A DNA stretch of 64,000 bases from CAWDXG01 sp963822115 (lineage in GTDB: Bacteria; Myxococcota_A; Polyangia; Polyangiales; Polyangiaceae), in NCBI GenBank assembly GCA_963822115.1, contig CAWGGM010000020.1, positions 496,001-560,000 on the forward strand. Direction: 5' to 3'. Positions 26,100 through 36,240 of the stretch are shown piece after piece. The notes below the pieces were generated by a model. It did no database searches. It saw only the letters and a program-made list of their open reading frames with translations, and had not been told where the DNA came from. A program made the translations under genes and the position numbers. The first letter of the stretch is position 1; every line of letters starts with the position of its first letter.

Positions 26100-27134
26100 C
26101 TACTTCAGCGGCAGCACGACAAGCTCGTCGCCTGGCGAAACGCCCAGGTGGTCGATGGCGGCGGGGTCGAGCCGTGCGCTGCCCTCGTCGTCGAGGGCGG
26201 CCGCGGCGCCGACCACGCGCAGCCAGGGCGCTTCGGCGGACTCGCTGGCGATCATGGCGCGGCCGGACACGTCGCTCTCGTCGAGCGCGCCCGACAGGCT
26301 CACGCGCCGCGTGTTCCGGACCAGCGTGATCTCGTCGATGCCGGCGACGAAGTGCGGCCCGCCGTCGAAGGGGTCGACGCGCTCGGCGTAGCGGAAGCCC
26401 ACGCGCCGCAGCATCTTCTCCACGCCGCGCGTCTGCGCGCCGACCTTGCCGATGACGCCCTGCGCGTCGTCGCTGAGCACGCTGGCGTAGATGTTCCCGC
26501 TCGGGAAAAGGTCGCGGATAAAGCTCTTGTCCTCGCTGGAGCGCAGGTCGGCCTCGGCGTAGCTGATGCCGGTGAAGTGCCGCCCCAGCGCTTCCCACAG
26601 ATGGCTCGTCCCGTCCTTTTCCAGCGGTGGGAGCAGCTCCGCCAGGACTTCTTTCTGGAACAGCTCCGGGTGCGCCGCGATGTAGAGAAAGCGCACGTAC
26701 GAGATCATGAGCCCGAGCTTCTCGGTTGCGCGCCGGTAGGTCGGGTCGACGATCAGCCCGCCGATCTCTGTCGGGCCGTTGTACGAGAAGCCGAGGCGCA
26801 GCACTGTGTGGTGGAAGTAGCAGTCGAGCGTCCGCGAGTACTTCTCTTCCGGGATCACGTCGAAGTAGATGTACGGCGCGTCGCGCCGCCCGAGCTGCGC
26901 CACGATCATCGACGTACCGACGGCCACATCGCGCTCGAGATCCCACAGCACGAAGACGTACTTGCGGTGGTGGATGTCGTCGATGGCTCCGCTGAAGCTC
27001 TTTTCGGCGTGCTCGAGCAGCCGCTGCACGTGGCTGCGATCGTGGGGCAGGTTGACCGTGTCGAGGAAGCGGGCAAGCCTCAGCAGTTGCTCTTCGTCGC
27101 CGAGTCCGGCAGCCCTGATTTCGTAGCGGATCAT
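26100..27134 (-). CDS. astA: Arginine N-succinyltransferase-like acyltransferase
   Basis: 344 residues from ATG (a TTG lies two codons earlier). Family signatures: YRRATEKLGLMISYVRFLYIA, EIGGLIVDP, SYAEADLRS, LFPSGNIYASVL, GVEKMLRRVGFRYAERVDPF and DGGPHF. It matches the length of AstA/AruF/AruG (about 340). In the arginine succinyltransferase pathway it transfers succinyl from succinyl-CoA to arginine, but astB, astC, astD and astE are absent here and the neighbour is a HiPIP gene, so the real substrate is open. Confidence 0.8.
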   Translation of the reverse strand: MIRYEIRAAGLGDEEQLLRLARFLDTVNLPHDRSHVQRLLEHAEKSFSGAIDDIHHRKYVFVLWDLERDVAVGTSMIVAQLGRRDAPYIYFDVIPEEKYSRTLDCYFHHTVLRLGFSYNGPTEIGGLIVDPTYRRATEKLGLMISYVRFLYIAAHPELFQKEVLAELLPPLEKDGTSHLWEALGRHFTGISYAEADLRSSEDKSFIRDLFPSGNIYASVLSDDAQGVIGKVGAQTRGVEKMLRRVGFRYAERVDPFDGGPHFVAGIDEITLVRNTRRVSLSGALDESDVSGRAMIASESAEAPWLRVVGAAAALDDEGSARLDPAAIDHLGVSPGDELVVLPLK

Positions 27135-27205
27135 CCGCAAGGGTCTACCACGCTGGCCCCCGGGGCGAGCAGCCCGGCTGTGCTCGTGCTAGGACGCCAC
27201 GTATC

Positions 27206-28048
27206 GTGGCGTTTCGAGAATTTGCAGGGACCCGCAGCTATATCACCGACCCCGCCCTGGAGGCAGCCGTCAACGCGGCCGTAGCTCTGGAGCGGCCCCT
27301 GCTTGTCAAGGGGGAACCCGGCACCGGCAAGACCCTGCTGGCGGCTGCCGTGGCCGAGGCGATGGAGCTCGACCTCATCCACTGGCCGGTCAAGTCGACG
27401 ACCCGGGCGCAGGACGGCCTGTACGTGTACGACACCGTGCAGCGCCTGTACGACGCACGCTTCGGCGACGCGGGACCGGAAGGCGTCAAGGACATCCGCC
27501 GCTACATCAAGCTCGGGGCGCTGGGGCGTGCGCTGTCCTCGCCAGCGCGTGTGGTGCTGCTCATCGACGAGGTCGACAAGGCCGACCTGGAGTTCCCGAA
27601 CGACCTCCTGCACGAGCTCGACCGCATGCGCTTCGTGATCGGCGAGACCGGCGACGAGATCGTGGCCCAGCACCGCCCGGTGGTGATCATCACCAGCAAC
27701 AACGAGAAGGAGCTGCCCGACGCCTTCCTGCGCCGCTGCGTGTTCCACTTCATCGACTTCCCGGAGCCCGACTTGATGAAGCGCATCGTGCGCGTGCACC
27801 ACCCCGAGGTGGACGACAGCGTCGTGGATCAGGCCATCGCCGCCTTCTACGACCTTCGCGGCGTGCCGCGCGTCCGCAAGCGCCCCAGCACCAGCGAGCT
27901 CATCGACTGGATCGCGGTCCTGACGCAGGCCGGGGTGGGGGCCGACCGCATCCGCGGCGAGCTGCCCTTCGGCGGCGTGCTGGTCAAGAAGGAACAGGAC
28001 CAGGCCACGATCGCCGAGCACCGAGCCGGCCGCAGTCGCCGCTGGTAG
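27206..28048 (+). CDS. MoxR-family AAA ATPase
   Basis: 280 residues from GTG. Walker A GEPGTGKT (about 36-43), Walker B VVLLIDEVDKAD, sensor-1 VVIITSNNEKELPDAFLRRC, followed by the small C-terminal helical domain. It resembles the CoxD-like branch (RSYITDPALEAAVNAA at the start). MoxR ATPases normally work with a von Willebrand A (vWA/CoxE-like) partner encoded downstream; here the next gene is an aminotransferase 50 bases away and no vWA gene is seen, so the partner is elsewhere or lost. Confidence 0.88.
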   Translation: MAFREFAGTRSYITDPALEAAVNAAVALERPLLVKGEPGTGKTLLAAAVAEAMELDLIHWPVKSTTRAQDGLYVYDTVQRLYDARFGDAGPEGVKDIRRYIKLGALGRALSSPARVVLLIDEVDKADLEFPNDLLHELDRMRFVIGETGDEIVAQHRPVVIITSNNEKELPDAFLRRCVFHFIDFPEPDLMKRIVRVHHPEVDDSVVDQAIAAFYDLRGVPRVRKRPSTSELIDWIAVLTQAGVGADRIRGELPFGGVLVKKEQDQATIAEHRAGRSRRW

Positions 28049-28098
28049 TCGCGCCGGACCCCGTTTTTCGGGCGGCCGATTCGTGGTACCAAACCCGG

Positions 28099-29304
28099 GT
28101 GAAAACCCAGGACTGGTCCTTTCCGCGCGCTGAAGCCCTGCCCACCTACGCCTTCCTCGTCACGGACGACGTGAAGGCGCGCGTCCGTGCCTCGGGCGCG
28201 GACATCATCGACCTGGGCCTCGGCAATCCCGATCGCCCGACGCCACCCGAGATCGTCGCGCAGCTGCACGCCGCAGCCGACATCGGCGAAAACCATCGCT
28301 ACCACCCCGGCCGCGGGCTGCCGCGGCTGCGCCACGCGATCACGGAGTGGTACCAGCGGCGCTACCACACGGCGTTCGATCCCGAGCGCGACGTGATCGT
28401 CACGATGGGCGCCAAGGAAGGCATCAGTCACTTGTGCCTCGCCATCCTCGATCGCGGCGACACGGCAGTCGTGCCCGACCCCTGCTATCCGATCCACAAG
28501 GGCGCTCCGTTGATCGCCGGCGCCAATGTGGCCGGCTACGATTCCACTTCGCGCGAGCCGGCCAAGGCGGTGCACACCGCGCTCGAGCATGTGCGGCTCG
28601 CCGGTGGGCGCGCCAAGCTCGTGATCGCCAACTATCCGCAGAACCCGACCGGACGCGTCGTCACCCGCGAGGAGCTGGCGGAGCTCGTGCGCGTGGTGCG
28701 CGATTCAGGCGCGCTCCTGCTGCATGACCTGGCCTATGCGGATCTGGATTTCAGCGCACGCCATGCGCCGAGCATCTTCGACTGCGGCATCGACCCGGAC
28801 GAGGTCCGCAAGTTCGCCGTCGAGGTGTTCTCGATGTCGAAGAGCTACAACATGCCCGGCTGGCGTATCGCGTACATGGTGGGCAACGAGCGCATGATCG
28901 GGGCGCTTTCCCACATGAAGACGTACATGGACTACGGGACCTTCATCCCGCTCCAGCAGGCGGCGGCCTGGGCGCTCGAAAAGGGCGACGGGCTGGTCGA
29001 GGAGATCCGCGCCCTGTACCAGGGCCGCGCCAAGGCACTCGCCGACGGCCTGAGGAAGACGGGCTGGGGAGACGTCGAAGAGCCGCAGGGCACCATGTTC
29101 GTGTGGACGAAGCTGCCCGAGGCCTGGCGCAAGATGACCGCGCTCGAAGCGACCACGCGCCTCATCGAGCGCGCCCATGTGGGCGTGGCTCCCGGCACCG
29201 GTTTCGGCGCGGGCGGCGAAGGCTACGTCCGCTTCGCCCTGATCGAGGATCCGCCGCGCATCGCCGAAGCGTGCGAACGGATCCGCGAAGCATTGAAGGG
29301 CTGA
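28099..29304 (+). CDS. Class I/II PLP-dependent aminotransferase (AlaC/LL-DAP aminotransferase type)
   Basis: 401 residues, GTG start. Fold-type I features: GLGNPDRPTPPEI, TMGAKEGISHLCLA, ANYPQNPTGRVV (Asn for PLP), HDLAYADLDF (Asp/Tyr for PLP), SMSKSYNMPGWRIAYMVG (Schiff-base Lys within SMSKSY) and the C-terminal Arg in GYVRFALIED. The sequence is of the type annotated as alanine aminotransferase AlaC or LL-diaminopimelate aminotransferase; the two cannot be told apart by eye. It is co-oriented with the MoxR gene. Confidence 0.88.
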   Translation: MKTQDWSFPRAEALPTYAFLVTDDVKARVRASGADIIDLGLGNPDRPTPPEIVAQLHAAADIGENHRYHPGRGLPRLRHAITEWYQRRYHTAFDPERDVIVTMGAKEGISHLCLAILDRGDTAVVPDPCYPIHKGAPLIAGANVAGYDSTSREPAKAVHTALEHVRLAGGRAKLVIANYPQNPTGRVVTREELAELVRVVRDSGALLLHDLAYADLDFSARHAPSIFDCGIDPDEVRKFAVEVFSMSKSYNMPGWRIAYMVGNERMIGALSHMKTYMDYGTFIPLQQAAAWALEKGDGLVEEIRALYQGRAKALADGLRKTGWGDVEEPQGTMFVWTKLPEAWRKMTALEATTRLIERAHVGVAPGTGFGAGGEGYVRFALIEDPPRIAEACERIREALKG

Positions 29305-29536
29305 GCTCGCGTGCGCTAGCTGCTTGACCGGCGTCACCGCCCGAGCAGTGGCAGGCGCACTTGTTGCGGCGGCGGCGCCAGGGCCGCGCAGCGGCTGCGG
29401 AGCGGGCCGCGCTTGCCGCTGCATGGCTGCCGGCGGAACGGGGCCGGAGCGTCGATCCCGACCAGGGGCACGGCAATTGCTCGGCGCAGTGCGGGAAGTC
29501 CGGTCCGGGGTGGACCGGTGCAGGGGAGGACTTCGC

Positions 29537-30655
29537 ATGACGTATGCACGCCTCGGTCTGGTCGCCTTGCTGCTCTTCGCGCTGCAAGTTGGCTGCGGAA
29601 ACAACGAGTCTACCGGAGGGCTTGCGGTCACGCCGGGCGGTGCCGGAGGCGGGAGCGGCGCCGGAGGCGTGGGCGGAGCCGGAGGGGTGAGCGGAGCCGG
29701 AGGGGTGAGCGGAGCTGGAGGCCTGGGCGGAGTCGCAGGCGCGGGCGGAGTCGCCGCACCGACGACGCTCGCTTCCGGTCTGCCGAGTCCGATCGCCATT
29801 GCCGTCGACGACAGCTACGTGTACTGGGCCAACTTCGTCCAGGATGGATCAGTAATGCGCGTCGCCAAGACCGGCGGCACGCCCGAGACGCTGGCTTCGG
29901 GTCTTCCGTTTGCGTACGAGGTGTTCATCGATGGTGGCGACCTGTACTTCACGGCGCAGGGAAATCCGCCAAATGCAGACGGCAGCGTGTACCGTATGCC
30001 GAAGGGCGGAGGGACCGCGGTCACACTTGCGCAGGGCCAGGTCGGTTCGAACGAGATGTGGGTCGACGACACGTACGTCTACTGGACGGACAGCTACACA
30101 GGAACGCCCGATGCGTCGATCCAGCGGCTGCCCAAGGCCGGCGGCAGTGTCGAACAGATCGTGAGCGGCGAGGACCAGATCGTCGACTTGAGGATCTACC
30201 AGGGGAAGCTCTACTGGATGACGGCGGGAACGCTGGCGAAGGGCTACACGGACGGGACGATCGTGCGCTCGGAGCTCGACGGAACGGGGCGCACCGTTCT
30301 GGTGTCCGGCATCAGCAAGCCGTCGTACGAGTTCGGGATGACGGCAGGCAAGCTCTACTTCGGCAGCCGCGCCGACCTCACCGTCCTGTCCGCGCCGCTT
30401 GCGGGTGGGACGCCGCAGCAGATAGGTGTCACGTCTGGAGACCAGCGTTCGGTCGAGGTGACCGATAGCTACCTCTACGTCACCACCGGCCTCGCCGGCA
30501 GGTTGGTTCGCTTCCCTCTGGCCGGCGGTAGCCCGACCGTGCTGGCGTCCGGCGCGGCCAGGGCCTTCGAGATCGTGACCGACGCGAACTACGTCTACTG
30601 GTCCGATGCCGGAGTCGCTGCGACGGACGGCGCGATCCTCAAGACCTTGCTCTGA
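29537..30655 (+). CDS. Gly-rich beta-propeller lipoprotein
   Basis: 372 residues; ATG preceded by GGGGAGGA. Signal and lipobox LQVGCGNN, then a Gly/Ala linker (GGxGGAGGVSGAGG repeats, about 35-75) and six or more propeller blades with the phrase AIAVDDSYVYWAN, each blade ending in a TGGTPETLASGL-like connector. This SMP-30/NHL-like architecture is common among myxobacterial lipoproteins. Probably surface exposed; ligand unknown. Confidence 0.75.
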   Translation: MTYARLGLVALLLFALQVGCGNNESTGGLAVTPGGAGGGSGAGGVGGAGGVSGAGGVSGAGGLGGVAGAGGVAAPTTLASGLPSPIAIAVDDSYVYWANFVQDGSVMRVAKTGGTPETLASGLPFAYEVFIDGGDLYFTAQGNPPNADGSVYRMPKGGGTAVTLAQGQVGSNEMWVDDTYVYWTDSYTGTPDASIQRLPKAGGSVEQIVSGEDQIVDLRIYQGKLYWMTAGTLAKGYTDGTIVRSELDGTGRTVLVSGISKPSYEFGMTAGKLYFGSRADLTVLSAPLAGGTPQQIGVTSGDQRSVEVTDSYLYVTTGLAGRLVRFPLAGGSPTVLASGAARAFEIVTDANYVYWSDAGVAATDGAILKTLL

Positions 30656-30703
30656 CGGCCTGCGCCAGCAGCGGCAGGGCCTCGTGCGAAGTGGGCGCTC
30701 GCT

Positions 30704-33700
30704 CTAGTGCCCGCTGCGTTCGAGCAGCGTGTGGATCTCGTCGGGAACGAGGCCGTAGCCCTCTGCTGCTGCGAGCAGGCCCGCGTTGTGGGGCAGCTCG
30801 GTGAGGAACAGCCGTGCGTAGGGCGTGCCGACCAGGCCGTGGACCCGGCGCAGGAGCGGTGGGATGCCGCGCGCTACGGCACTGCGTGCAGCTTCAAGAT
30901 CGGCGAGCTCGAGCTCGGCGTCGTGCAGCGCGAGGTACACCGTCGATTCGTTGAGCAGGCTGGGGGCGCCGCTCTCCAGTAGCGCGGCCGCTTCGCGGGC
31001 AAGCTCGGCGGCGCGCTGGGCGTTGCCGCAGCGGTGCTCGGCCTGTGCCCAGACGCCGAGCGCCACGGGCAGCACGTCGCGATGACCGGTGGCCCGGTAC
31101 GACTCGGCGGAGATGCGGAGCAGCGAGCAGGCGCGCCGCGCCGCCGACTCCGACTTGGCGCGGAGCAGCTCCCACCCGCGGTAGAACAGTACGCCGAGGT
31201 TCGAGCGGTCGGGCGCTGCCCACACGCCGCTGGCCGAGGCGTCGGCGTCCGCGCGCGTCTCGGCCAGGCTGCCTTCGAGCTGCTTGTCGTTGCCGAACGT
31301 GGCGGCCCAGCCGAGCAGGTTCATCTGCGCGTGCCGGACGGCTCCGGTACTGCCGATCGCGTCGGCCAGGGCCAGGCCCGTGTCCAGCGCCGTTCGGGCT
31401 TCCTGGCGCGCACCGATCGTGGTCAGCGCGAAACCGAGATTCGTCGTGAGCATCGCCTCGCGCTCGCGCAGTCCGGCCTCGCGCGCAGCCGCCGCTGCGT
31501 TCCGCCGCGCGTCCAGCGCCGAGCTCAGCGCGCCGCGCGTCTGGCGGATGATGGCCAGTGTCTGCCAGGCGTCCACGGCCGCCGCGCGGATGGTGCGCTC
31601 GTTGGCGAGCTCGAGCAGGCGCGCGGCCTCCGCCTCGGCCTCGGCGAAGCGCCCGGCGAATGCCAGGCGCGACGCCAGCACGGCCGAGCAACGCGCTTCC
31701 TCGTCGCGCAGACCCAGCGCCTGCGCTTCGTCGCGGGTCTGGGCCAGCCGCGCGCTGATGCGGTCGCCGGTGCCGCGCGCGTCGTCGTAGCGGGCGCGTG
31801 CGCCGCGGGCGCGCACCGCACTCGGTTCGTCGTGGACGTTCTCCTCCATGGCGCGGATGGCGGTCTCGCGCTCGCTCGCGCGCGGATCCAGGCGGCTCCA
31901 GGCCTCGTCCAGGTACGAGGCGCGCTGGAAACCGGCTGGCTTGTCCTCGGCAAAGGCCAGCGCGCGGTCCGCCATCGTGAGCGCGTCGCCCAGCGCGTTG
32001 GTGGCCAGCGCGCGCTGGGCCGCACGCGCCCAGTGGTCGGCGGCGGCTGCGAACTGTCCGCCCAGGTCGAAGTGGCCGGCTACGGTCGCGGCGTCTTCGC
32101 CCATCGACGCGAGCCATGCGGCGGCCAGCCCGTGCAGCTCCTTGCGTTCCAGCTCGCCGAGCGAACTGTAGGCCACCTCGCGCACCAGCGCGTGCTTGAA
32201 CACCCACTCGCGCGTGCCGGCGAAGCGCGACACGTTCTGCTCGACCAGGAGCTCGGCGCCGGCCAGTGCTTTCATCACGCTTTCGGCGCGGGACATGCCC
32301 AGCGCCTCCAGCGCGGAGTCCCAGCAGCTCAAGCCGAGCACGCTGAGCCGTCCGACTGCGTCCCGGCATTCCTCGTCCAGCGCGTCGAGGCTCACCTGGA
32401 TGGCCGCCTCGATCGTCGGCGCGTGCGTCGTGTCGCGACCGGAGGCACTCAGGCGCGCCAGCTCCTCGGCGAACAGCGGCAGACCGGCGGCCTGCTCGGC
32501 AATGCGTTCGATCACCGGCTCCGGAGCCTTCTCGCCGAGCAGCGAGCGGGCGATCGCGCGCGAGGCGCGCTGCGAGATGGGGCGGAGCTCCAGCCGCACG
32601 TGATCGCGGCCTGCGAACCGGTCCGCGTTGTCCTGCCAGAACTCGGGGCGCATCAGGCCCAGCACCACCAGCGGCTGGTGCGACGAGCGCCCCAGCATGT
32701 GGTCGATCCACCCGATGCTCTCGGGGTCGGCCCACTGCAGATCTTCCATGATGATGACGGTGGGCTCGTTGACGACCACCTGCAGCACCAGGTCGGTCAT
32801 GGCCAGCCACAGAGCGTCGCGCGAACCGCGCGGGTCGAGGCCTTCGGGCAGCGCCTCGTTGGCGAGCAAGCGGCTGAGCAGCTCGCGGCTCTGGGCCGTC
32901 AGCTCGTCGCGCGTGGCCGGCCCCAGCCGGCCCACGATCGCGCTCTCCGCCTCGGCCGCGGTGGTGCCCTTGGGCAACCCGATGATCGCGCGCAGCACAT
33001 CCGCCGCGGCACCGAGCGCGTGGCCGCGGCCGTAGGCCTCGCTGCGCTGCAATACGACCGGCGGAGCTTCGGCCTGCGCGGAAATGCGCGCCAGTACCTC
33101 GCGGCGCAAGCGCGTCTTGCCGATGCCCGGCGGCCCCGTGATGCTGACGAGGATGGGTGTGCGGTCCGAACGCGAGCGATCGAACGCGCTCAGCACCTGC
33201 GCCAGCTCGGGTTCACGTCCAACGAACGGCGCACCGCCTGCGCGCTCTCCGCGTGCACCCCGCACCTGTTCGCCCACGATGGCCGAGCCGTCGTCACGTG
33301 CGCGGAACTCGTAGCGGCCGCGCCCCAGCTCGCTCGTGGTCACGTCGGCGAGCACCATGCCGGGCTCGGCGTCGCGTGCCAGCGCCGAAGCGCGGTCGAC
33401 GACCTCGCCCACCGGCGAGATCTCGCCGCTGTCGCTCATCAGGCTGACGCGCGCGCGCCCGCTGGCGATACCGACGCGCGCGCCGGCCCGCGCCAGGCGG
33501 CGTCCTAGATCCAGCGCAGCGGTGGCTTCGGTGCCGACGGCGCGGCGCGCGCCGAGATGCGCCACGATGGCGTCCTGCCCCAGCGGTACCGCGTCCGCAC
33601 CGCGCTCGCGCAGATGCAGAAGCGCGCGTTCGCGCGCCGAGCCCTTCGCGAAGCGAATGGCGACGATCGACGTGAGCAGGCGCGACGCGCTGGACCCGAG

Positions 33701-34622
33701 GCGCGACGAGAGCGTCGGTTCGGCGCCGCCGTCCACCCAGCTGACGCGCGTCGCGTCGCGCACCGCCTCGCGCAGGGTCTCGAGAACCTCTGCCGCCGAA
33801 GCCGGACGCGCCGCGGGATCGGTCTGCAGCATGCGTTCGACGATGTTGTCGAGCAGGGGAGGGACGTCGCGCCGGAGCTCGCGCAGCCTTGGCGGCGGAG
33901 TCGTCACCAGGCGTGCGAGCGTCGCGATCGCCGTGGGGCCGACATGTGGCGGACGGCCCGCGATCAGCTCGAACAGCGTCGCGCCGAGCGAGTAGATGTC
34001 GCAGCGCGCGTCGATCGGCGCGTCGCCGCGGGCCTGCTCCGGCGCCATGTAGGCGGGCGTGCCCACCACGTCGCCCGTGCGCGTGATGCGGATGTCGCCC
34101 GCGGCCGCCACACCGAAGTCCACCAGCTTCGGTGTCACGTCGAGCTCCTCCGCCTCGGGATGCCGTCCCTTGCACAGGAAGATGTTGCCCGGCTTGATGT
34201 CGCGATGGATGACGCCTGCGGCATGGGCGGCCTCGAGCGCCTCGGCGACCAGGATAGCGAGCTCGACGGCCTGCTTGAGCGTCAACGGATCGCGCTTCTC
34301 GCGGGCTGCCGAGATCCTCGCCGTCGAGCCACTCCATCGCGACGTAGGGCACGCCGGTGTCCTCGAACACGCCGTAGGCGACCGTCTTGACGATGAACGG
34401 ATGATCGAGGTTTGCGAGAAGCTCGCCTTCGCGGCTGAGCCGCACTTCATCCTCGGGTGCGATGGTGCCGGCTTCGAGGGCCGTCACTTTCAGCGCGACC
34501 TGTTGTTCGGTGACCAGGTCCCAGGCGCGGTAGACGATCCCCGCGCCGCCGCGGCCGACCTCGCGCTCGACCACGAAGCGGCCGCCCATGCGGCGTCGTT
34601 CACTGGCGGGAGACGACGTCAT
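30704..34622 (-). CDS. Ser/Thr protein kinase with cyclase-like, AAA ATPase and TPR regions; frame broken by one base
   Basis: About 1305 residues if one surplus base near 34309-34311 is removed. The kinase N-lobe (GRGGAGIVYRA, ALKV) reads from ATG 34622 to MEWLDGEDL; the rest (AAREKRDPLTL, HRDIKPGN, DFGVA, APEQARGD) follows in another frame. Deleting one G from CTCGGCAG joins them exactly. Then come a degenerate cyclase-like segment (about 410-530 in the joined protein), an AAA_16 ATPase (GPPGIGKTRLRRE), and TPR-like helices to the end. It resembles the PknK-type kinases of myxobacteria. As given, the kinase would stop early, so this is either real decay or an assembly error. Confidence 0.85.
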
Positions 34623-34764
34623 CAGCGCGGAGGGTAGCCCCGGCGGGGGCGGAGGGCTAGAGCGGCGCGCTCCGGATGCAAATCAGCCTGTCCGCTTGAG
34701 CAGATCCAGCGCCGGGCTATGATCCGCGTGCGATGATCACGCCCCGGGAGGCAAGCTAGCGTCG

Positions 34765-36240
34765 ATGCTCGAACGCGTTGCGCTTCACCAGACGCGGCTC
34801 CGGGTGCCGGGGGTCGGGCTCGATGTGCGGGGAGTCGCACTCGGCTCGCGCGGTCTCGTGCTGCTGCCGTCGCTGGATCGGCTGGTCGCATTCCTTGCCG
34901 TGTACACCGCCGACCAGGCGCTCGACGGCATCGCCGGGTCGCTGAAGATCGAGGTGATGCGATCGAAGCTGGGCGCGCGGGAGATCGCGCTGTCGTTCGA
35001 TGCCGGCTCGAGCGACCGCATGGACCGCGTGTCCGAGGTGGCGCGGCTGACCGGCGGCTTCACCTTCACCGGGACGAGTCGCCACTATGTGCAGTACCGC
35101 GATGCCGGTGCGCCTTTCGGCTACGACGCCAGCGAGATCATCCCCACCGACGCGGCCATCGCGCTCTACCACAACACCTTTTCGCAGGTGTACGAGAGCG
35201 AGCGGCAGATCGAGCTCGGCAGCCTGCTCCGGCGGCTGGCCCCGCATCCCGACCCCGGCGTGGTCCTCGGAGAGGGGCCGCTGTGGTTCGTGGCCGAGCC
35301 GGGGCTGGGGCCGAGTCTGCTCGGCTACCTTGCGCGTTCGCGCGTCGATGCGCGGGTCGGAATAGTCGAGTGGCCTCCGGAGACCAGCTTCGACGACGCA
35401 CCGGTCCGACGCTTCCTGTTCGCCGTGGAACATCTGCCGGCGCGCATGCGCGGTCCGCTCGGAGCGACGCCCGGCATCTCGGCCTTTCTGCCCGCGTCGC
35501 CCGGCGCTGCTGTCGAGCACGGCTATCGCCACCCGATCACGCTGCGCTCGTGTCCGGTCTTCGCCGAGCACGGGCTGGTGCTGTTCAGGGGACGCGGCCA
35601 GCCGGTGCTCGAGATCACGAAGCTGCCGGTCTTCGCCGACGTGCGATCGCTCGGGCGCACCGAGCAGACGCCGGAGGATCTGGCGCCCCTTCCACCTGGC
35701 AGTGCCGGCAGCGGTCGGCCGGAAGTGCGACTGCATCCGAGACTGGTCCCCGCGCTCGGTCCGCCGGACCGCGTGCAGGCGACCCTCGTCGCTCCCGACG
35801 AGCTGCCGCTGCTCAGGCGGCTGGTCTACGCTCTGGGTGCAGATGCCATTCGCAGCATGCGCATCGCCGTGACGGAAATCGGCGCGTTTCTCCTGCGGGA
35901 GCAGGGGCTGGAGGTGTTGCCGCTGGGGACGTTCTTCCGGCGCGAGCACCCCTCCATCTTCGTGCCGAGCGGCTACGAAGTTGCTCCGCGCGTGGGGCCG
36001 GACATGCTGTTTGCCGCGTTTGGTTCGCCTGCGGATCGGATCGTGTTCCTGCGCCCCGGCGAAGCGCCGGTGGCGGTGCCGCGCGACGGCTTCTGGCCGC
36101 TCGAGTCGGCGCTGCTCGAGGCCGAGCGTTGGGCGCCGCTGTCCGGGGCCTCGTTCGAATTGCAGCTGTCCGCCGAAATCCCTACGGTGTGGCTCGACCC
36201 GCTGGGGTTCCGGCCGCTTGCTGGAACGGAACCGACATGA
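34765..36240 (+). CDS. Unrecognised 491-residue protein, first of a coupled pair
   Basis: ATG with GGGAGG about 14 bases upstream. No signal or membrane segment. Mixed alpha/beta with repeated short strands: LVLLPSLDRLVAFL, TGGFTFTGTSRHYVQYRD, WFVAEPGLGPSLLGYLARS, RRLVYALGADAIRS. The 4-base ATGA overlap with the next gene shows they work together. It is divergent from the kinase-ATPase gene. Layout and style resemble adaptor proteins of MoxR/FtsH-type ternary conflict systems, but I cannot confirm that family and no MoxR or vWA gene adjoins it. Confidence 0.55.
   Translation: MLERVALHQTRLRVPGVGLDVRGVALGSRGLVLLPSLDRLVAFLAVYTADQALDGIAGSLKIEVMRSKLGAREIALSFDAGSSDRMDRVSEVARLTGGFTFTGTSRHYVQYRDAGAPFGYDASEIIPTDAAIALYHNTFSQVYESERQIELGSLLRRLAPHPDPGVVLGEGPLWFVAEPGLGPSLLGYLARSRVDARVGIVEWPPETSFDDAPVRRFLFAVEHLPARMRGPLGATPGISAFLPASPGAAVEHGYRHPITLRSCPVFAEHGLVLFRGRGQPVLEITKLPVFADVRSLGRTEQTPEDLAPLPPGSAGSGRPEVRLHPRLVPALGPPDRVQATLVAPDELPLLRRLVYALGADAIRSMRIAVTEIGAFLLREQGLEVLPLGTFFRREHPSIFVPSGYEVAPRVGPDMLFAAFGSPADRIVFLRPGEAPVAVPRDGFWPLESALLEAERWAPLSGASFELQLSAEIPTVWLDPLGFRPLAGTEPT

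Noticed and set aside
28050..28075. Terminator between the MoxR and aminotransferase genes
   Set aside because: CCCG-TTTTT-CGGG is a short stem with the T-run in the loop, not after the stem, and the genes are only 50 bases apart.
31034..33508. Long plus-strand open frame opposite the kinase-ATPase
   Set aside because: It is the shadow of the kinase coding strand; composition is Arg/His/Gln-biased with no domain.
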